A DNA stretch of 64,000 nt from QALR01 sp900552255 (GTDB lineage: Bacteria > Bacillota > Clostridia > Oscillospirales > CAG-272): NCBI GenBank assembly GCA_048526005.1, contig DBFVEH010000003.1, positions 1 through 64,000 on the forward strand, read 5' to 3'. The translations under genes and the position numbers were made by a program. Shown piece by piece: positions 28,038-35,963 of this stretch. The notes below the pieces were generated by a model that searched no databases, was not told the DNA's origin, and saw nothing but the letters and a program-made list of their open reading frames with translations. Positions within the stretch are counted from its first letter, which is position 1. Each line of letters begins with the position of its first letter.

Positions 28038-28165
28038 ATAATTTCCTTTCTTCAACCGGAATCAGCCCACACGGAAGCCAAAGAAAACAATAGACATATG
28101 ATTTTGATGGCCATCATGCTTTTTATTGACAACAAAAGCCTTATATGATACATTTTATATGTTCT

Positions 28166-28194
28166 ATTATAATATGTTTTCAGGGATATGTCAA
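28166..28194 (-). promoter_or_regulatory. Promoter of the 156-residue protein gene
   Basis: Minus strand TTGACA (28189-28194), 17-base spacer, TATAAT (28166-28171): full consensus. The leader is about 120 bases. Confidence 0.85.
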
Positions 28195-28202
28195 GCCGTT
28201 CT

Positions 28203-29378
28203 TCACAGAAAGACCGGTTTTTCCCTCATCATCGCCGCCCCGTCGCGCGGCGCGGCGCATAACAGCTCCCATATGCCGTCCGCGCGCGCCGAAAGCTCGA
28301 AGGCGCGGCGCACATGCTCGCCGTACTGCCGATAATCCGCCGGCTTCGTGACAATCGGAAGCCGCGCCGAGCGGCGGATGGAAGCGAGGATTTCCCGCCC
28401 CGTCTCATTCGCCGCAAGAACCGTCGTATAGCAGACGCCCGCGAGATCCTCCGCTCCGACGCCAAGAAGCGCATGCAGAAGCCCCCGCCGGATGCGGGAA
28501 CAGGAGTACCTCTTCGTTTCCGTCATGGACAGCAGCTCCTCCCCATTACGGGCATGGAGCGCCGCCGCGTGAAGCCTTGACGCAAGCTCCGCCGTCATAT
28601 CGGGAACGCCTCTTAAGATGTCCGCTCTGCCGGACCTGACAAGTCCCGCAAAAATCGGAAACAGCTTTTCCCCGTCGGCAATCCTGCCGCTCGCGGCCGC
28701 CGACCGAAGCATTTCACACATAAATGACGGAACCGACTGTGAAACCGCGTCGAAATCGCCGTCAACCAGCATTTTTCTGACGGTGGAGGCGGAGGGAATC
28801 CCTTCTCCGCTTCCGTCATAGGCCTCTCCGATACGCCGAATGGCGACGGGACGCACGGAGGACGCAATTTGATTCAGCCGCGAAAGATAGGATATCGCCA
28901 AAATATCGTTGGAACCACCGAAAAGCTCGACGCCGTAAAGCTTTTTATACACATCGGAAACGACTCTTCTGTATGAGACGCCGTGTCCCTCGGAAAGACG
29001 CTCCCTCACGGCGTCGGTGAAAACGGACGAAGCGAGCCGTTCCGCAGCCGTCCGCAAAGAATCGATGTCCCCCGCTTCGCTCCCGAAGCAAAGCGCATCT
29101 ACACACCCAAGCGCCGAGACGATGTCCGCGCCCGCCGCGGCAAAGCGTTCGGCGCAGGAGGCGGAATACGGGAACGGAAGCTCCAGCACAAGGTCGGCGC
29201 CTCCCGACAGGGCCGCGCGGGCACGCTCATATTTGGAGATCACCGCCGGTTCCCCGCGCTGCGTGAAGCTGCCGCTCATGACTGCGACCACAGCCCCGCG
29301 TTTTTTCATTTCGGAAATCAAATAGGCATGTCCGAAGTGGAACGGATTGTATTCGCAGATCACCGCGCAAATTTTCAT
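28203..29378 (-). CDS. tmcAL: tRNA(Met) cytidine acetate ligase
   Basis: Makes N4-acetylcytidine at the wobble base of elongator tRNA-Met, using acetate and ATP, which prevents misreading of isoleucine codons. The 391-residue protein opens with VICEYNPFHFGHAYLI, the HxGH nucleotidyltransferase motif. MSGSFTQRGEPAVISKYERARAAL and LVLELPFPYSASCAERFA follow, as in YlbM of Bacillus. Start 29378 is chosen for AAGGAG seven bases ahead; the frame extends further upstream without a binding site. It is divergent from ackA, which makes the acetate-linked metabolite, a suggestive though unproven link. Confidence 0.92.
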   Translation of the reverse strand: MKICAVICEYNPFHFGHAYLISEMKKRGAVVAVMSGSFTQRGEPAVISKYERARAALSGGADLVLELPFPYSASCAERFAAAGADIVSALGCVDALCFGSEAGDIDSLRTAAERLASSVFTDAVRERLSEGHGVSYRRVVSDVYKKLYGVELFGGSNDILAISYLSRLNQIASSVRPVAIRRIGEAYDGSGEGIPSASTVRKMLVDGDFDAVSQSVPSFMCEMLRSAAASGRIADGEKLFPIFAGLVRSGRADILRGVPDMTAELASRLHAAALHARNGEELLSMTETKRYSCSRIRRGLLHALLGVGAEDLAGVCYTTVLAANETGREILASIRRSARLPIVTKPADYRQYGEHVRRAFELSARADGIWELLCAAPRDGAAMMREKPVFL

Positions 29379-29457
29379 GACAGCTCCTTTTCCGGCGCTC
29401 AAACCCGATAAAACGCCGGATTTCTGTATTTTTGTTTCGAGATCGGGAAAATAACTA

Positions 29458-29486
29458 TTGAAATCGGAAAAATAATCTTGTATAAT
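29458..29486 (+). promoter_or_regulatory. ackA promoter
   Basis: TTGAAA (29458-29463), 17-base spacer, TATAAT (29481-29486). The start site near 29493 falls inside the opposing tmcAL promoter. Confidence 0.8.
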
Positions 29487-29490
29487 ATAT

Positions 29491-29519
29491 AGTATAGTGT
29501 AAAATTTTGATAAAATCAA
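29491..29519 (-). promoter_or_regulatory. tmcAL promoter
   Basis: Minus strand TTGATT (29514-29519), 17-base spacer, TATACT (29491-29496). It points leftward through the ackA promoter. Confidence 0.6.
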
Positions 29520-29545
29520 TATATAAACGGAGGATCATTCAAATC

Positions 29546-30754
29546 ATGTATGTATTGGTAGTCAATGCGGGCAGCTCCTCGCTCAAATATCAGCTCATGG
29601 ACACCGCAACGAACAAGGTGCTCGCAAAAGGAATCTGCGAGAGAATCGGCATCGACGGGCTCATCGAGCATAAAAAAGAGGACGGAAGCAAAACCGTGCG
29701 CAATTTCCCGATGCCCAACCATTCCGTCGCCATGAAGATCGTCGTCGATACGCTGACGGATCCCGAAATCGGATGTCTTACGGACATGAGCCAAATCGAG
29801 GCGGTCGGACACCGCGTCGTCCACGGCGGTCCCTACTTCTTTGAGAGCTGTCTTATCACACCCGACGTTCTCGAGAAGCTCGAGCTCTGCCGCGATTTCG
29901 CGCCGCTGCACACGGGGCCGCATCTCATGGGTATCCGCGGCTGCACCGAGGTCATGCCGAACGTCCCGCAGGCGCTCGTCTTCGACACCGCATTCCATCA
30001 GACGATGCCGGATTACGCCTATATGTACCCGATTCCGTATGAGACCTATGAAAAATATCACATCCGCCGCTACGGTGCGCACGGCACCTCTCACCGCTTC
30101 GTCTCCATCGAGATGGCCAAGCTCTTGAACAAGCCGGTCGAGGAAACGAAGATCGTCACCTGTCATATCGGAAACGGCTCCTCCATCACAGCCGTCAAGG
30201 GCGGAAAATGTATCGACACCTCGATGGGCTTTACCCCGCTCGACGGCGTTGAAATGGGTACGCGCTGCGGCTCCATCGATCCTGCCATTGTCACCTACAT
30301 CATGAAAAAAGAGGGCTTCACGCCCGACGAAATGAGCAATTTCATGAATAAAAAATGCGGCTTCCTCGGTGTATCCGGCGTATCCTCCGACAGCCGCGAC
30401 ATCGAGGAGGGCATCAAAAACGGCGACAAGCGCTGCCTGCTCGCCGCTTCGATTCTCGCTTATCAGATCAAAAAATATATCGGCTCTTATGCCGCCGCCA
30501 TGGACGGACTTGACGCTGTCGTCTTTACTGCCGGCATGGGCGAAAACAATCCCGAGCTGCGCGACCGTGTCTGCCGCGACATGAGCTTTTTCGGCATCGA
30601 AATCGATCGCGAGCTCAACGCCAAGACATGGCGTCAGCCGAATATCGTCGAGCTTTCCACGCCGGCCTCCAAGGTAAAGGTATACGTCATCCCGACCAAT
30701 GAGGAGCTCATGATCGCAAAAGATACCGAAGAGCTTGTGAAGAAAGCAAAATAA
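29546..30754 (+). CDS. ackA: Acetate kinase
   Basis: Converts acetyl phosphate and ADP to acetate and ATP, the usual substrate-level phosphorylation of fermenters. The 402 residues match the family: VLVVNAGSSSLKYQL at the start, VGHRVVHGG near residue 94, ALVFDTAFHQTMP, RRYGAHGTSHR, VTCHIGNGSSITAV and FTPLDGVEMGTRCGSIDP, closing with AGMGENNPELRDR. ATG 29546 has GGAGG 12 bases ahead. The usual partner pta is not adjacent. A strong terminator follows. Confidence 0.97.
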   Translation: MYVLVVNAGSSSLKYQLMDTATNKVLAKGICERIGIDGLIEHKKEDGSKTVRNFPMPNHSVAMKIVVDTLTDPEIGCLTDMSQIEAVGHRVVHGGPYFFESCLITPDVLEKLELCRDFAPLHTGPHLMGIRGCTEVMPNVPQALVFDTAFHQTMPDYAYMYPIPYETYEKYHIRRYGAHGTSHRFVSIEMAKLLNKPVEETKIVTCHIGNGSSITAVKGGKCIDTSMGFTPLDGVEMGTRCGSIDPAIVTYIMKKEGFTPDEMSNFMNKKCGFLGVSGVSSDSRDIEEGIKNGDKRCLLAASILAYQIKKYIGSYAAAMDGLDAVVFTAGMGENNPELRDRVCRDMSFFGIEIDRELNAKTWRQPNIVELSTPASKVKVYVIPTNEELMIAKDTEELVKKAK

Positions 30755-30764
30755 AGTCCGCACA

Positions 30765-30794
30765 CCGCGCACGTTTTCCGTGCGCGGTTTTTTC
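30765..30794 (+). terminator. ackA terminator
   Basis: CCGCGCACG pairs with CGTGCGCGG, followed by TTTTTT. Confidence 0.9.
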
Positions 30795-30880
30795 ATCTTC
30801 ATTAAGAGCTTTTTCTTATTGTTATATTTTTACTTTGTAAACTTTCAATGAATTTAACACATGAATTTGTCGAAAAGATA

Positions 30881-30909
30881 TTGTATTTTGGGAATCCGCG
30901 TGCTATTAT
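30881..30909 (+). promoter_or_regulatory. Promoter of the decarboxylase operon
   Basis: TTGTAT (30881-30886), 17-base spacer, TATTAT (30904-30909), with a leader of about 100 bases to the first gene. Confidence 0.6.
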
Positions 30910-31016
30910 ATAAATATAGATTTATAATGGGGGAGAATGGGATTCGAAGATCGCTTCTTCCTCCGTTGCCTCAAAAAATTTGATCTTTGAACCAATGAGA
31001 AAGGGATGATACAAGG

Positions 31017-32414
31017 ATGGCTGATACAGGACATAAAACCACAGCCGAGCTGCGCGAGCTTCTCCGAAACGGACAGACGGCGGAAGAAAAATCACTTGCG
31101 GAAAAAGGACGTCTCTGCGCACGTGAGCGCATGAGACTGCTTTTTGACGAGGGCACCTTCGTCGAGGTCGGCGCTTACATCGGACGAAAACGGACGGAGC
31201 TTGACCGTGATGCCGACGACAGCTTTGAGCCTGTCGTCACCGGCTACGGCGCGGTGAACGGGACGCTCGTTTACGCATTTTCCCAAGATTTTTCCCGCCT
31301 GCACGGTGCCCTCGGTGAAATGCACGCAAAGAAAATCACAAAAATCATAGAAACGGCGGCATATTCCCACGCGCCGGTCATCGGCGTATTCGACAGTGCC
31401 GGCGCGAAAATTTTGGAGGGCGTGGACGCGCTCGCAGGCTACGGAAGCATCATGCGTGCCGTCTCCGGCGCTTCCGAGCTTCCGAGGATCGCGGTCGTCT
31501 CCGGCATCTGCGGCGGCGCGTCCGCCGTCATTGCGGAGATGTTCGATATCGTGATCGCCGCCGAAAAAACAGGAAAGCTCTTCACTTCCCCCTCCGGCGG
31601 AGCGGCGGACGGCGTCACAGCTGATCCGGCGCTCATCGATATCGTTTGCGAGGACGACGCCGCGGCGGTGGGAAAAGCCCGTGCGCTTATCGCATATTTT
31701 GACAGCATGCTGGAAACCGACGACGACATCAACCGCGCCGTCGAAATCGACGGTATCTTATCCGCCCGCGATTATAACATCCACGATGTCATAAGCACCG
31801 TATTCGACGCGGGCACCTTCACCGAGCTTGGCGCAGAACATGCGGACAGCATGGTGACGGGGCTTGCCGCCATCGGAGGCAGAGCCGTCGGCGTCATCGC
31901 CAACAATCCCGCCGTCAAGGGCGGAAAGCTTTGTCCCTGCGCGGCGGATAAGGCCTCCCGTTTGCTGGCGCTGTGCCGCACGGCGGAAATCCCCGCCGTC
32001 ACCCTTGTCGATACGGACGGCATCGCAGATTCGGCCAAGGCCGAGGAAAAAGGACTTGCGGCACATCTCGCCGCCCTTGCACGCGCTTATGCGGAAGCGT
32101 CAGTGCCCTGTGTCACGGTGACACTCGGCTCCTCCTACGGAACCGCCTACACCGTCATGGGCTCCAAGGCGCTTTGCGGAGGCATCGCGCTCGCACTCGA
32201 CCGCGCAAAAATCTCCGCGATGCCGCCGGAGGCCGCCGTCGCCTTTCTCGATAAAGTCACAGACGAATCCCGCCATGCCGAGATCGCCGACACATGGGCG
32301 GAAAAATACGCCTCCGCGCTCGAAGCCGCAAAAAGCGGACATATCGATGACATCATCGATTCCGCCGAGCTCCGCCAAAGGATCGGCGCGGCGCTCGAAA
32401 TGCTTTGCTTTTGA
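31017..32414 (+). CDS. Acyl-CoA carboxyltransferase subunit (methylmalonyl-CoA decarboxylase alpha / transcarboxylase 12S type)
   Basis: Transfers the carboxyl group between an acyl-CoA, probably (S)-methylmalonyl-CoA, and biotin. The 465-residue protein contains two crotonase-like halves. The first has VYAFSQDFSRLHGALGEMHAKKI and SAGAKILEGVDALAGYG, with the oxyanion segment SGICGGASAV. The second has GVIANNPAVKGGKL and the TVTLGSSYGTAYTVMGSKAL oxyanion loop. It is shorter than the usual 510-520 residues. It is the first gene of a five-gene operon with gamma, biotin carrier, beta and a second, OadA-type, carboxyltransferase. The exact acyl-CoA cannot be read from the sequence. Confidence 0.85.
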   Translation: MADTGHKTTAELRELLRNGQTAEEKSLAEKGRLCARERMRLLFDEGTFVEVGAYIGRKRTELDRDADDSFEPVVTGYGAVNGTLVYAFSQDFSRLHGALGEMHAKKITKIIETAAYSHAPVIGVFDSAGAKILEGVDALAGYGSIMRAVSGASELPRIAVVSGICGGASAVIAEMFDIVIAAEKTGKLFTSPSGGAADGVTADPALIDIVCEDDAAAVGKARALIAYFDSMLETDDDINRAVEIDGILSARDYNIHDVISTVFDAGTFTELGAEHADSMVTGLAAIGGRAVGVIANNPAVKGGKLCPCAADKASRLLALCRTAEIPAVTLVDTDGIADSAKAEEKGLAAHLAALARAYAEASVPCVTVTLGSSYGTAYTVMGSKALCGGIALALDRAKISAMPPEAAVAFLDKVTDESRHAEIADTWAEKYASALEAAKSGHIDDIIDSAELRQRIGAALEMLCF

Positions 32415-32431
32415 AAGGGAGGTCGCATCCG

Positions 32432-32791
32432 ATGTTTCTTTCCATAGACAACCCGATCATCACGGACGAATCCTCGTTCCTTGATCGTCTCGGCCTCGGC
32501 GGACAGACGCTGCTCCTCGGCATGGTCGTCGTCTTTGCCATGCTGTTTGTGATTTATCTCTGCATGGTCGCCATGCAGGCGGTATTCACAAGAAAATCCC
32601 CAAAAACCGCAAAGGACACAGCTTCGGAAAAGCCTGCGCAAGCGCCGGTGCCGGCGATGCAGGTGACTGAATCCGTTCCCGACACACAGACGAGCGACGA
32701 AGAGCTCGTCGCGGCGATCACCGTCGCCATCGCGGCCTACACCGGCGACGCGCCGTCGTCATTCCGCGTCGTTTCTTTTAAAAAGAGATAA
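32432..32791 (+). CDS. oadG: Sodium-pump decarboxylase gamma subunit (OadG family)
   Basis: A small membrane subunit that holds the beta pump and the carboxyltransferase together. The 119 residues have one span (about 23-47, LGGQTLLLGMVVVFAMLFVIYLC region), a Lys/Pro/Ala-rich linker, and a C-terminal helix SDEELVAAITVAIAAYTG, the usual docking segment of OadG. ATG 32432 is set by GGGAGG ahead; the longer frame overlaps the preceding gene without a binding site. Confidence 0.85.
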   Translation: MFLSIDNPIITDESSFLDRLGLGGQTLLLGMVVVFAMLFVIYLCMVAMQAVFTRKSPKTAKDTASEKPAQAPVPAMQVTESVPDTQTSDEELVAAITVAIAAYTGDAPSSFRVVSFKKR

Positions 32792-32820
32792 TTTTATCAT
32801 AATTTCGGAGGAATACCCAA

Positions 32821-33189
32821 ATGAAAAGATATCATGTAACCGTAAACGGCGTCACATACGATGTAACGGTCGAAGAAGCCAACGGAGCGTCCGCTCCCAC
32901 GCCTGCTGCTCCCGCCGCACCGGCAGCGCCGGCAAGCAAACCGGCTCCCGCTGCCCCAGCCCCTGCCGGAAACGCGAGGATATCCGTTTCCGCCCCGATG
33001 CCCGGCAACATTTTAAGCGTAAACGTGAAGCCCGGCGATAAAGTAGAAAAGGGCGCGATACTCTGTATCCTCGAAGCGATGAAAATGGAAAACGAGATTT
33101 TGGCGCCGGAAGCCGGTGTCGTCGCTTCCGTCATGGCCGCAAAGGGCGCCGCCGTTCAGTCGGGCGATGTGCTCGTCACGCTCGCGTGA
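32821..33189 (+). CDS. Biotin carboxyl carrier protein (transcarboxylase 1.3S / MmdC type)
   Basis: Carries the biotin that shuttles carboxyl groups between carboxyltransferase and the membrane pump. The 122 residues comprise a short N-terminal strand region (YHVTVNGVTYDVTVEE), an Ala/Pro linker (about residues 25-50) and a biotinyl domain with APMPGNILSVNVKPGD. Its ILEAMKMENEI motif carries the biotinylated Lys near residue 88. GGAGG precedes the ATG. The biotin domain is on its own polypeptide here, which explains why the OadA-type subunit in this operon lacks one. Confidence 0.93.
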   Translation: MKRYHVTVNGVTYDVTVEEANGASAPTPAAPAAPAAPASKPAPAAPAPAGNARISVSAPMPGNILSVNVKPGDKVEKGAILCILEAMKMENEILAPEAGVVASVMAAKGAAVQSGDVLVTLA

Positions 33190-33225
33190 CCGCAGCATAG
33201 ATCCTTTGAACGGTGGTGATCAAGA

Positions 33226-34443
33226 ATGCTTGATAATCTGTTATCCCTGTGGGAAAGCACGGGGATCGCAAAGTTTTTCGATTATGACCTCGGATATTTC
33301 GGCAAAACGCTGGTCATGTATGTCATCGTCGGCGTACTTGTATATCTTGCGGTCAAAAAAGGCTTCGAGCCTTTGCTGCTGCTTCCGATCGCGACGGGCA
33401 TCCTGCTCGCCAATCTCCCGGGCGCGAATCTCTTCCATATGGATTGGTTCGTTGACGGCGTAAAATTATCGGACGGCACTACATCATCCGAGCTTTCGGA
33501 CATTATTTTGCATGTTTTCAACGAGGGCGGACTGCTCGACATCCTGTATCTCGGCGTCAAGCTCGGCATTTATCCCTCGCTGATCTTCCTCGGCGTCGGC
33601 GCCATGACGGACTTTTCCCCGCTCATCTCCAACCCGAAAAGCGTATTTCTCGGCGGCGCCGCGCAGTTCGGCGTTTTCGCGGCGTTTCTCGGCGCGCTTC
33701 TGCTTGGCTTCAATGAGCTGGAAGCCGCAGCAATCGGCATCGTTGGCGGCGCCGACGGCCCTACCGCGATTTTGATAACCAAAATACTTGCGTCCACATT
33801 GCTCGGCGCCATCGCAATCGCAGCCTATTCCTATATGGCGCTGATCCCGATGATACAGCCTCCGCTGATGAAGCTTTTGACGACGAAAAAGGAACGCTCC
33901 ATCAAAATGACGCAGCTCCGCCCCGTGTCCAAGCTCGAGAAGATCATCTTCCCGATCATGGTCGTGATCGTCGTGTGTCTCCTTCTTCCGGATGCGGCGC
34001 CGCTCATCGGCTTCCTCATGTTCGGAAATCTTCTCAATGTCAGCGGCGTGACGGACAGACTTTCCAAAACCGCTCAAAACGGACTGATCAACGTGATCAC
34101 GATCTTCCTCGGCTTATCCGTCGGCGCGACGGCAAGTGCCGAGAACTTCCTGAAATGGGAAACGCTCATGATCATCATTCTCGGATTCTGCGCGTTTATG
34201 CTTTCGACGGTCGGCGGCATTATCGGCGGCAAAATCATGTGTAAGCTGTCCGGCGGCAAGATCAATCCGCTGATCGGCTCCGCAGGTGTTTCGGCAGTTC
34301 CGATGGCGGCGCGTGTCTCCCAGAAGGTCGGTCAGGAAGAGGATCCTTCCAACTTCCTTCTCATGCACGCCATGGGACCGAACGTCGCCGGCGTCATCGG
34401 CTCGGCGATCTGCGCGGGCGTGTTCCTCGCGCTTTTCCGTTAA
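33226..34443 (+). CDS. oadB: Sodium ion-translocating decarboxylase beta subunit
   Basis: The membrane subunit that decarboxylates carboxybiotin and drives Na+ export. The 405-residue protein has about nine to eleven spans and family motifs. These include FLGVGAMTDFSPLISNPKS with the conserved Asp near residue 122, GIVGGADGPTAI around residues 173-184, and GSAGVSAVPMAARVSQKVGQ near the C-terminus. All are close to OadB/MmdB/GcdB. It couples fermentation to a Na+ gradient, and it is shared by whichever carboxyltransferase supplies the biotin carrier. Confidence 0.95.
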   Translation: MLDNLLSLWESTGIAKFFDYDLGYFGKTLVMYVIVGVLVYLAVKKGFEPLLLLPIATGILLANLPGANLFHMDWFVDGVKLSDGTTSSELSDIILHVFNEGGLLDILYLGVKLGIYPSLIFLGVGAMTDFSPLISNPKSVFLGGAAQFGVFAAFLGALLLGFNELEAAAIGIVGGADGPTAILITKILASTLLGAIAIAAYSYMALIPMIQPPLMKLLTTKKERSIKMTQLRPVSKLEKIIFPIMVVIVVCLLLPDAAPLIGFLMFGNLLNVSGVTDRLSKTAQNGLINVITIFLGLSVGATASAENFLKWETLMIIILGFCAFMLSTVGGIIGGKIMCKLSGGKINPLIGSAGVSAVPMAARVSQKVGQEEDPSNFLLMHAMGPNVAGVIGSAICAGVFLALFR

Positions 34444-34453
34444 AACATACCGT

Positions 34454-34491
34454 CCGCGCGGACGGATAGAGCTCATGCTCCGTCCGCGCGG
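34454..34491 (+). promoter_or_regulatory. Intercistronic hairpin in the decarboxylase operon
   Basis: A 13-bp GC-rich stem (CCGCGCGGACGGA, 34454-34466, with its complement at 34479-34491) and a 12-base loop between oadB and the OadA-type gene. No T-run follows, so it is more likely an mRNA processing or stability element than a terminator. Confidence 0.5.
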
Positions 34492-34514
34492 AACATACAA
34501 GGAGGGCCTATCAT

Positions 34515-35912
34515 ATGGCAAAGGTTAAAATATGCGAGACCGTGCTCCGCGATTCTCACCAATCGCTCATCGCGACGAGAATGACGACGGAGGAAATGCT
34601 CCCCATTCTCGAGCAGATGGACAAAGTGGGCTACTATGCGCTCGAAGCTTGGGGCGGCGCGACATTCGACGCCTGCCTGCGCTTCCTCGACGAGGATCCG
34701 TGGGAGAGACTGCGCAAAATCCGCGACAAAGTCAAGAACACCAAGCTTCAAATGCTGTTCCGCGGACAGAACATCCTCGGATACCGCCACTATCCTGACG
34801 ATGTCGTCGAATATTTCGTTCAAAAATCCATTGCAAACGGCATCGACGTCATCCGCATCTTCGACGCGCTCAACGACGCCCGCAACTTAAAAACCGCGAT
34901 CGCCGCGACCATCAAGGAGGGCGGACATGTGCAGGCGGCGATCAGCTACACGACAAGTCCCGTGCATACGAGCGAAAGCTTTGCGGCCTATGCAAAGCAG
35001 CTCGAAGAGATGGGCGCAAATTCGATCTGCATCAAGGACATGGCGGGGCTTTTGAAGCCCTACGACGCCTATGAGCTTGTCAAGCTCATCAAGGAAAACG
35101 TCAAAATTCCGGTACAGCTCCATACGCACTACACGTCGGGACTCGCGTCCATGACGGTGCTCAAAGCGATCGAGGCGGGCGTCGATATCGTCGATACCGC
35201 GATCTCGCCGTTCGCGATGGGCACAAGCCAGCCGCCGACGGAATCGCTCGTCGCAACGCTCGCAGGCACGGAGTACGACACCGGGCTCGATCTTGCCGAG
35301 CTCGACAAGATCTGCAAATATTTCACGCCGATCCGCGAAAAATACATTAGGAGCGGACAGCTCGATCCGAAGGTGCTGAAGGTAGACGTCAACGCCCTGC
35401 TCTATCAGGTGCCGGGCGGTATGCTGTCGAATCTTGTCTCCCAGCTCAAGCAGGCGGGAAAATCCGAGAAGCTCACGGAGGTGCTCGAGGAAGTGCCGCG
35501 CGTCCGTGCGGACGCGGGATATCCGCCGCTCGTGACCCCATCGTCCCAGATCGTCGGAACGCAGGCGGTATTCAATGTCATAGGCGGCGAACGCTATAAA
35601 ATGGTGACAAAGGAATTCAAGGGTCTTGTCCGCGGCGAATACGGCAAAACGCCTGCCGAAATCTCACCCGAATTCCGAAAAAAGATCATTGGAGACGATA
35701 CGCCTGTGACCGAACGTCCCGCCGACGCGCTCGCGCCGGAGCTTGATAAGCTGCGCGAGGAAGTTAAGCCGTGGGCGATCCAGGACGAAGACGTCCTTTC
35801 CTATGCGCTTTTCGAGCAGGTCGCCGTCAAATTCTTTGAAAAGAGAAAGGCAAAGCTCTACGGACTCGACGCACAGAACGCCGATTTTGAAAATAAAGTC
35901 CACAACGTCTGA
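34515..35912 (+). CDS. oadA: Pyruvate/oxaloacetate carboxyltransferase (OadA / transcarboxylase 5S type)
   Basis: Moves a carboxyl group between oxaloacetate/pyruvate and biotin. The 465-residue protein has the TIM-barrel carboxyltransferase domain: VLRDSHQSLIATR near the N-terminus with the metal-binding Asp, GGATFDACLRFLDEDPWERL, and SICIKDMAGLLKPYDA with the Lys that is carbamylated in the family. PVQLHTHYTSG follows with two metal-binding His. The conserved domain with the PGGMLSNL motif then ends without the biotinyl domain of full OadA (about 600 residues). GGAGG lies ahead of the ATG. It ends the five-gene operon. Confidence 0.92.
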   Translation: MAKVKICETVLRDSHQSLIATRMTTEEMLPILEQMDKVGYYALEAWGGATFDACLRFLDEDPWERLRKIRDKVKNTKLQMLFRGQNILGYRHYPDDVVEYFVQKSIANGIDVIRIFDALNDARNLKTAIAATIKEGGHVQAAISYTTSPVHTSESFAAYAKQLEEMGANSICIKDMAGLLKPYDAYELVKLIKENVKIPVQLHTHYTSGLASMTVLKAIEAGVDIVDTAISPFAMGTSQPPTESLVATLAGTEYDTGLDLAELDKICKYFTPIREKYIRSGQLDPKVLKVDVNALLYQVPGGMLSNLVSQLKQAGKSEKLTEVLEEVPRVRADAGYPPLVTPSSQIVGTQAVFNVIGGERYKMVTKEFKGLVRGEYGKTPAEISPEFRKKIIGDDTPVTERPADALAPELDKLREEVKPWAIQDEDVLSYALFEQVAVKFFEKRKAKLYGLDAQNADFENKVHNV

Positions 35913-35922
35913 AAAGGAATCG

Positions 35923-35952
35923 AAAAGCGAAGCCGAAATGCTTCGCTTTTCC
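35923..35952 (+). terminator. Weak terminator after the decarboxylase operon
   Basis: AAAAGCGAAGC pairs with GCTTCGCTTTT with a short T-run; it lies just before the next gene, so some read-through is likely. Confidence 0.6.
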
Positions 35953-35963
35953 TGCAAAAGAAC

